6,873 bases of DNA. Source: Hyella sp964606015. GTDB lineage: Bacteria; Cyanobacteriota; Cyanobacteriia; Cyanobacteriales; Xenococcaceae. The stretch is from assembly GCA_964606015.1 (NCBI GenBank), contig CAZSEZ010000212.1, forward strand, positions 1-6,873, in the 5' to 3' direction. Position numbers and translations under genes: made by a program. Within the stretch, counting starts at the first letter, position 1. The number at the start of each line of letters is the position of its first letter. The notes beneath the pieces are model-generated. The model searched no databases, was not told the DNA's origin, and saw only the letters and a list, made by a program, of their open reading frames with translations. This document shows positions 5,031 to 6,873 of the stretch, in pieces.

Positions 5031-6044
5031 ATGGCAATTCAACTACAGCAAGCAATTACAGTCGGCAAATACCTAGTAACTCAACGTTTACTAGGGCGAA
5101 AAAGATTTCCCCTAGTATTGATGTTAGAGCCTTTATTTCGCTGTAATCTTGCTTGCACTGGCTGTGGCAAAATTCAGCACCCTCCTGAAATACTCAAGCA
5201 AAATCTTTCCCCAGAGGAATGCTTTGCTGCGGTAGAAGAGTGTGGTGCCCCAGTGGTATCTATCCCTGGTGGAGAACCATTGCTTCATCCTCAGATAGAC
5301 GAAATAGTTCGTGGTTTAGTTGCCCGCAAAAAATTTGTTTACCTTTGCACTAATGGTTTATTGCTAGAAAAAAGCCTCTCGAAATTTCAACCTTCGCCTT
5401 ATCTCACTTTTAGTGTTCATCTAGATGGCCTGAAAGAACAACATGACAAGTGTGTAGACCGTGATGGGGTATTTGTTAAAGCAATTTCAGCAATTCAAAC
5501 AGCAAAAAAGCAAGGATTTCGCGTAACCACCAACACAACAGTCTTTAACGATGGCAATCCCCAGCAGATCCAAGAATTTTTAGATTTTCTAAACGAACTG
5601 GATTTAGACGGTATGATGATTTCCCCTGGATACAGTTACGAGTGGGCACCAGATCAAGCAAGCTTTTTACAGAGAGAACAAACAAAAGCTTTATTCCGAG
5701 AAATTTTAGCTCCTTGGAAATCAGGGCAAAAAAAGTGGAATTTTAACCACAATCCTTTGTTTCTAGAATTTTTAATGGGAGACACAGAATTTGAGTGTAC
5801 TCCTTGGGGCAGTCCTAGCTACAGCGTTTTAGGTTGGCAAAAACCTTGTTACCTACTAAACGAAGGCTACTACCGTACTTATCAAGAGCTTCTAGATAAT
5901 ACCGATTGGGATAACTATGGTCGAGCTAGTGGCAATCCTAAATGTGCTGACTGTATGGTTCATTGTGGCTATGAGCCTACCGCAGCTACTGCTGCTTTAG
6001 AAACAAATAATATGGGCAAAGCTTTAGGTAGTTTGTTTGGTTAA
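5031..6044 (+). CDS. hpnH: Adenosyl-hopene transferase, radical SAM protein HpnH
   Basis: This 337-residue protein is a complete radical SAM enzyme. HpnH joins the 5'-deoxyadenosyl group of SAM to hopene, the first step in making C35 bacteriohopanepolyols. The radical SAM cluster motif is CNLACTGC (Cys38, Cys42, Cys45), with GGEPL (80-84) for SAM binding. The family's N-terminal block KRFPLVLMLEPLFRCNLAC and the block FVYLCTNGLLLEKS are clear. The C-terminal part has CTPWGSPSYSVLGWQKPCYLL (Cys256, Cys273) and CADCMVHCGYEPTA (Cys305, Cys308, Cys312), the family's extra cysteines. Length is normal. ATG 5031 fits the family start (MAIQLQQAITVGKYL) but has no Shine-Dalgarno site. Other hopanoid genes are not in the window, and 99 bases separate it from pds. 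Confidence 0.93.
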   Translation: MAIQLQQAITVGKYLVTQRLLGRKRFPLVLMLEPLFRCNLACTGCGKIQHPPEILKQNLSPEECFAAVEECGAPVVSIPGGEPLLHPQIDEIVRGLVARKKFVYLCTNGLLLEKSLSKFQPSPYLTFSVHLDGLKEQHDKCVDRDGVFVKAISAIQTAKKQGFRVTTNTTVFNDGNPQQIQEFLDFLNELDLDGMMISPGYSYEWAPDQASFLQREQTKALFREILAPWKSGQKKWNFNHNPLFLEFLMGDTEFECTPWGSPSYSVLGWQKPCYLLNEGYYRTYQELLDNTDWDNYGRASGNPKCADCMVHCGYEPTAATAALETNNMGKALGSLFG

Positions 6045-6094
6045 TCGTGTCAGAGCATTTATTAAAAAAAAATGATCTTAATGTAACGAAATGC

Positions 6095-6109
6095 AAAGTA
6101 TAATACTTT
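6095..6109. promoter_or_regulatory. pds -10 box TATAAT inside a 15-bp palindrome
   Basis: A consensus TATAAT lies at 6099-6104, 39 bases before the pds start. It is embedded in AAAGTAT-A-ATACTTT, a perfect inverted repeat with 7-bp arms. The -35 region is poor (TCTTAA at 6076-6081). This supports an hpnH-independent promoter with a leader of about 30 bases, and the dyad could be an operator. Confidence 0.55.
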
Positions 6110-6143
6110 AGATACGTAAAAGTTATAGGAATAGGAAAGATCA

Positions 6144-6873
6144 ATGCGCGTTGCGATCGCTGGAGCAGGTTTAGCAGGTTTATCCTGTGCAAAGTACTTA
6201 GTAGATGCAGGGCATACCCCCATTGTCTTGGAACGGCGCGATGTCCTGGGTGGCTTGGTAGCTGCCTGGAAAGATGAGGATGGTGACTGGTACGAAACTG
6301 GTTTACACGTCTTTTTCGGTGCGTACCCCAACATGTTGCAACTATTTAAAGAGTTGGGAATTGAGGACCGCTTGCAGTGGAAAGAGCATACTCTGATCTT
6401 TAATCAACCTGAGAAGCCAGGAACCTATTCTCGTTTTGATGTTCCCGATATTCCTGCCCCGTTCAACGTCATCACTTCGATTCTACGTAACAATGACATG
6501 TTGACTTGGGAGCAAAAAATCAAATTTGCTATTGGTCTACTACCGGCGATCGTTCGTGGCGAAAAATATGTCGAATCTATGGACAAGTACACTCTTTTAG
6601 AGTGGCTTCGTAAACAAGGCATTGATGATCGCGTTAATAGCGACATTTTCATTGCAGCATCCAAGGCTTTGACCTTTATCAATCCTGATGAAGTATCTGC
6701 GACAGTTCCCTTGATTGCCCTGAATAAGTTTTTACAAGAAAGGTATGGTTCCAAAGTTGCTTTCTTGGATGGTTCTCCAACAGAAAGACTGTGCCAGCCT
6801 TTAGCGGACTACATAACCGAAAGAGGCGGCGAGATTAGAATGAACGCTGCGCTCAAGAAAATTGAGGTGGATG
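6144..6873 (+). CDS. pds: 15-cis-phytoene desaturase, plant type (N-terminal half)
   Basis: The first 243 codons of a protein usually about 470-480 residues long are present; the gene runs off the window end. Pds (also crtP) introduces two double bonds into phytoene to give zeta-carotene, using FAD and plastoquinone at the thylakoid membrane, and is the target of norflurazon. The N-terminus MRVAIAGAGLAG is the Rossmann FAD-binding loop (Gly7, Gly9, Gly12), followed by the acidic ribose-binding end at VLERRD. The blocks DEDGDWYETGLHVFFGAYPN, GTYSRFDVPDIPAPF and LDGSPTERLCQP are hallmarks of the cyanobacterial and plastid enzyme rather than bacterial CrtI. AGGA at 6133-6136, seven bases upstream, supports the start. 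A HIP1 octamer (6153-6160) lies within codons 4-6. A phytoene synthase gene often follows pds in cyanobacteria, but that lies outside the view. Confidence 0.96.
   Translation, partial: MRVAIAGAGLAGLSCAKYLVDAGHTPIVLERRDVLGGLVAAWKDEDGDWYETGLHVFFGAYPNMLQLFKELGIEDRLQWKEHTLIFNQPEKPGTYSRFDVPDIPAPFNVITSILRNNDMLTWEQKIKFAIGLLPAIVRGEKYVESMDKYTLLEWLRKQGIDDRVNSDIFIAASKALTFINPDEVSATVPLIALNKFLQERYGSKVAFLDGSPTERLCQPLADYITERGGEIRMNAALKKIEVD

Noticed and set aside
6425..6754. 109-codon minus-strand frame inside pds
   Set aside because: It overlaps the clearly conserved pds coding sequence entirely, has no family features, and its residues mirror the pds codons.
1..6873. Search for CRISPR arrays, tRNA or rRNA genes, insertion sequences, toxin-antitoxin or defence cassettes
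   Set aside because: No spaced direct-repeat arrays, no cloverleaf-like segments, no transposase motifs with terminal repeats and no defence-type domains were seen. The intact genes belong to known families.

Overview
The window comes from a cyanobacterium. It carries genes for the two interchangeable lumenal electron carriers, cytochrome c6 and plastocyanin. It also carries a plant-type phytoene desaturase, a plastid-like pyruvate dehydrogenase E2 and a small cyanobacteria-type protein of unknown function. Five copies of the octamer GCGATCGC (HIP1) lie in 6.9 kb. The DNA is AT-rich with loose gene packing, which fits a freshwater or filamentous/colonial lineage rather than a streamlined marine picocyanobacterium. 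I cannot name a genus from the sequence.

Layout. Bases 1-416 hold no intact gene. They contain what looks like a small broken gene for a glycine-zipper membrane peptide (about 101-331), then a hairpin that probably ends the leftward gene beside it. On the minus strand follow pdhC (E2 of pyruvate dehydrogenase, 417-1709) and petJ (cytochrome c6, 1939-2274), separated by a clear Rho-independent terminator. petE (plastocyanin, 2524-2892) is divergent from petJ across a 249-bp control region rich in short dyads and repeats, and ends in its own terminator. A rightward ABC-2-type ATPase gene (3064-4044) has no permease partner in view. A start-less open stretch follows it. A leftward DUF1815-like gene (4263-4622, GTG start) is convergent with the ABC gene. 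After about 400 bp of non-coding DNA come hpnH (radical-SAM adenosyl-hopene transferase, 5031-6044) and the first half of pds/crtP (phytoene desaturase, 6144 to the window end), both rightward.

How the genes relate. petJ and petE encode carriers that replace each other between cytochrome b6f and photosystem I (or terminal oxidase) according to copper supply. Their head-to-head placement lets one intergenic region hold both halves of the switch. hpnH and pds both act on isoprenoid products (hopanoid side-chain extension, carotenoid desaturation). They look like separate transcription units, because a TATAAT box lies between them. pdhC and the ABC gene have no evident functional link to their neighbours.

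The most notable points are the shared petJ-petE control region with its half-site array and palindromes, a plastocyanin that appears about seven residues shorter than usual, the nonsense-interrupted glycine-zipper gene, and the unexplained open frame after the ABC gene. I see no wholly new multi-gene system in this window.
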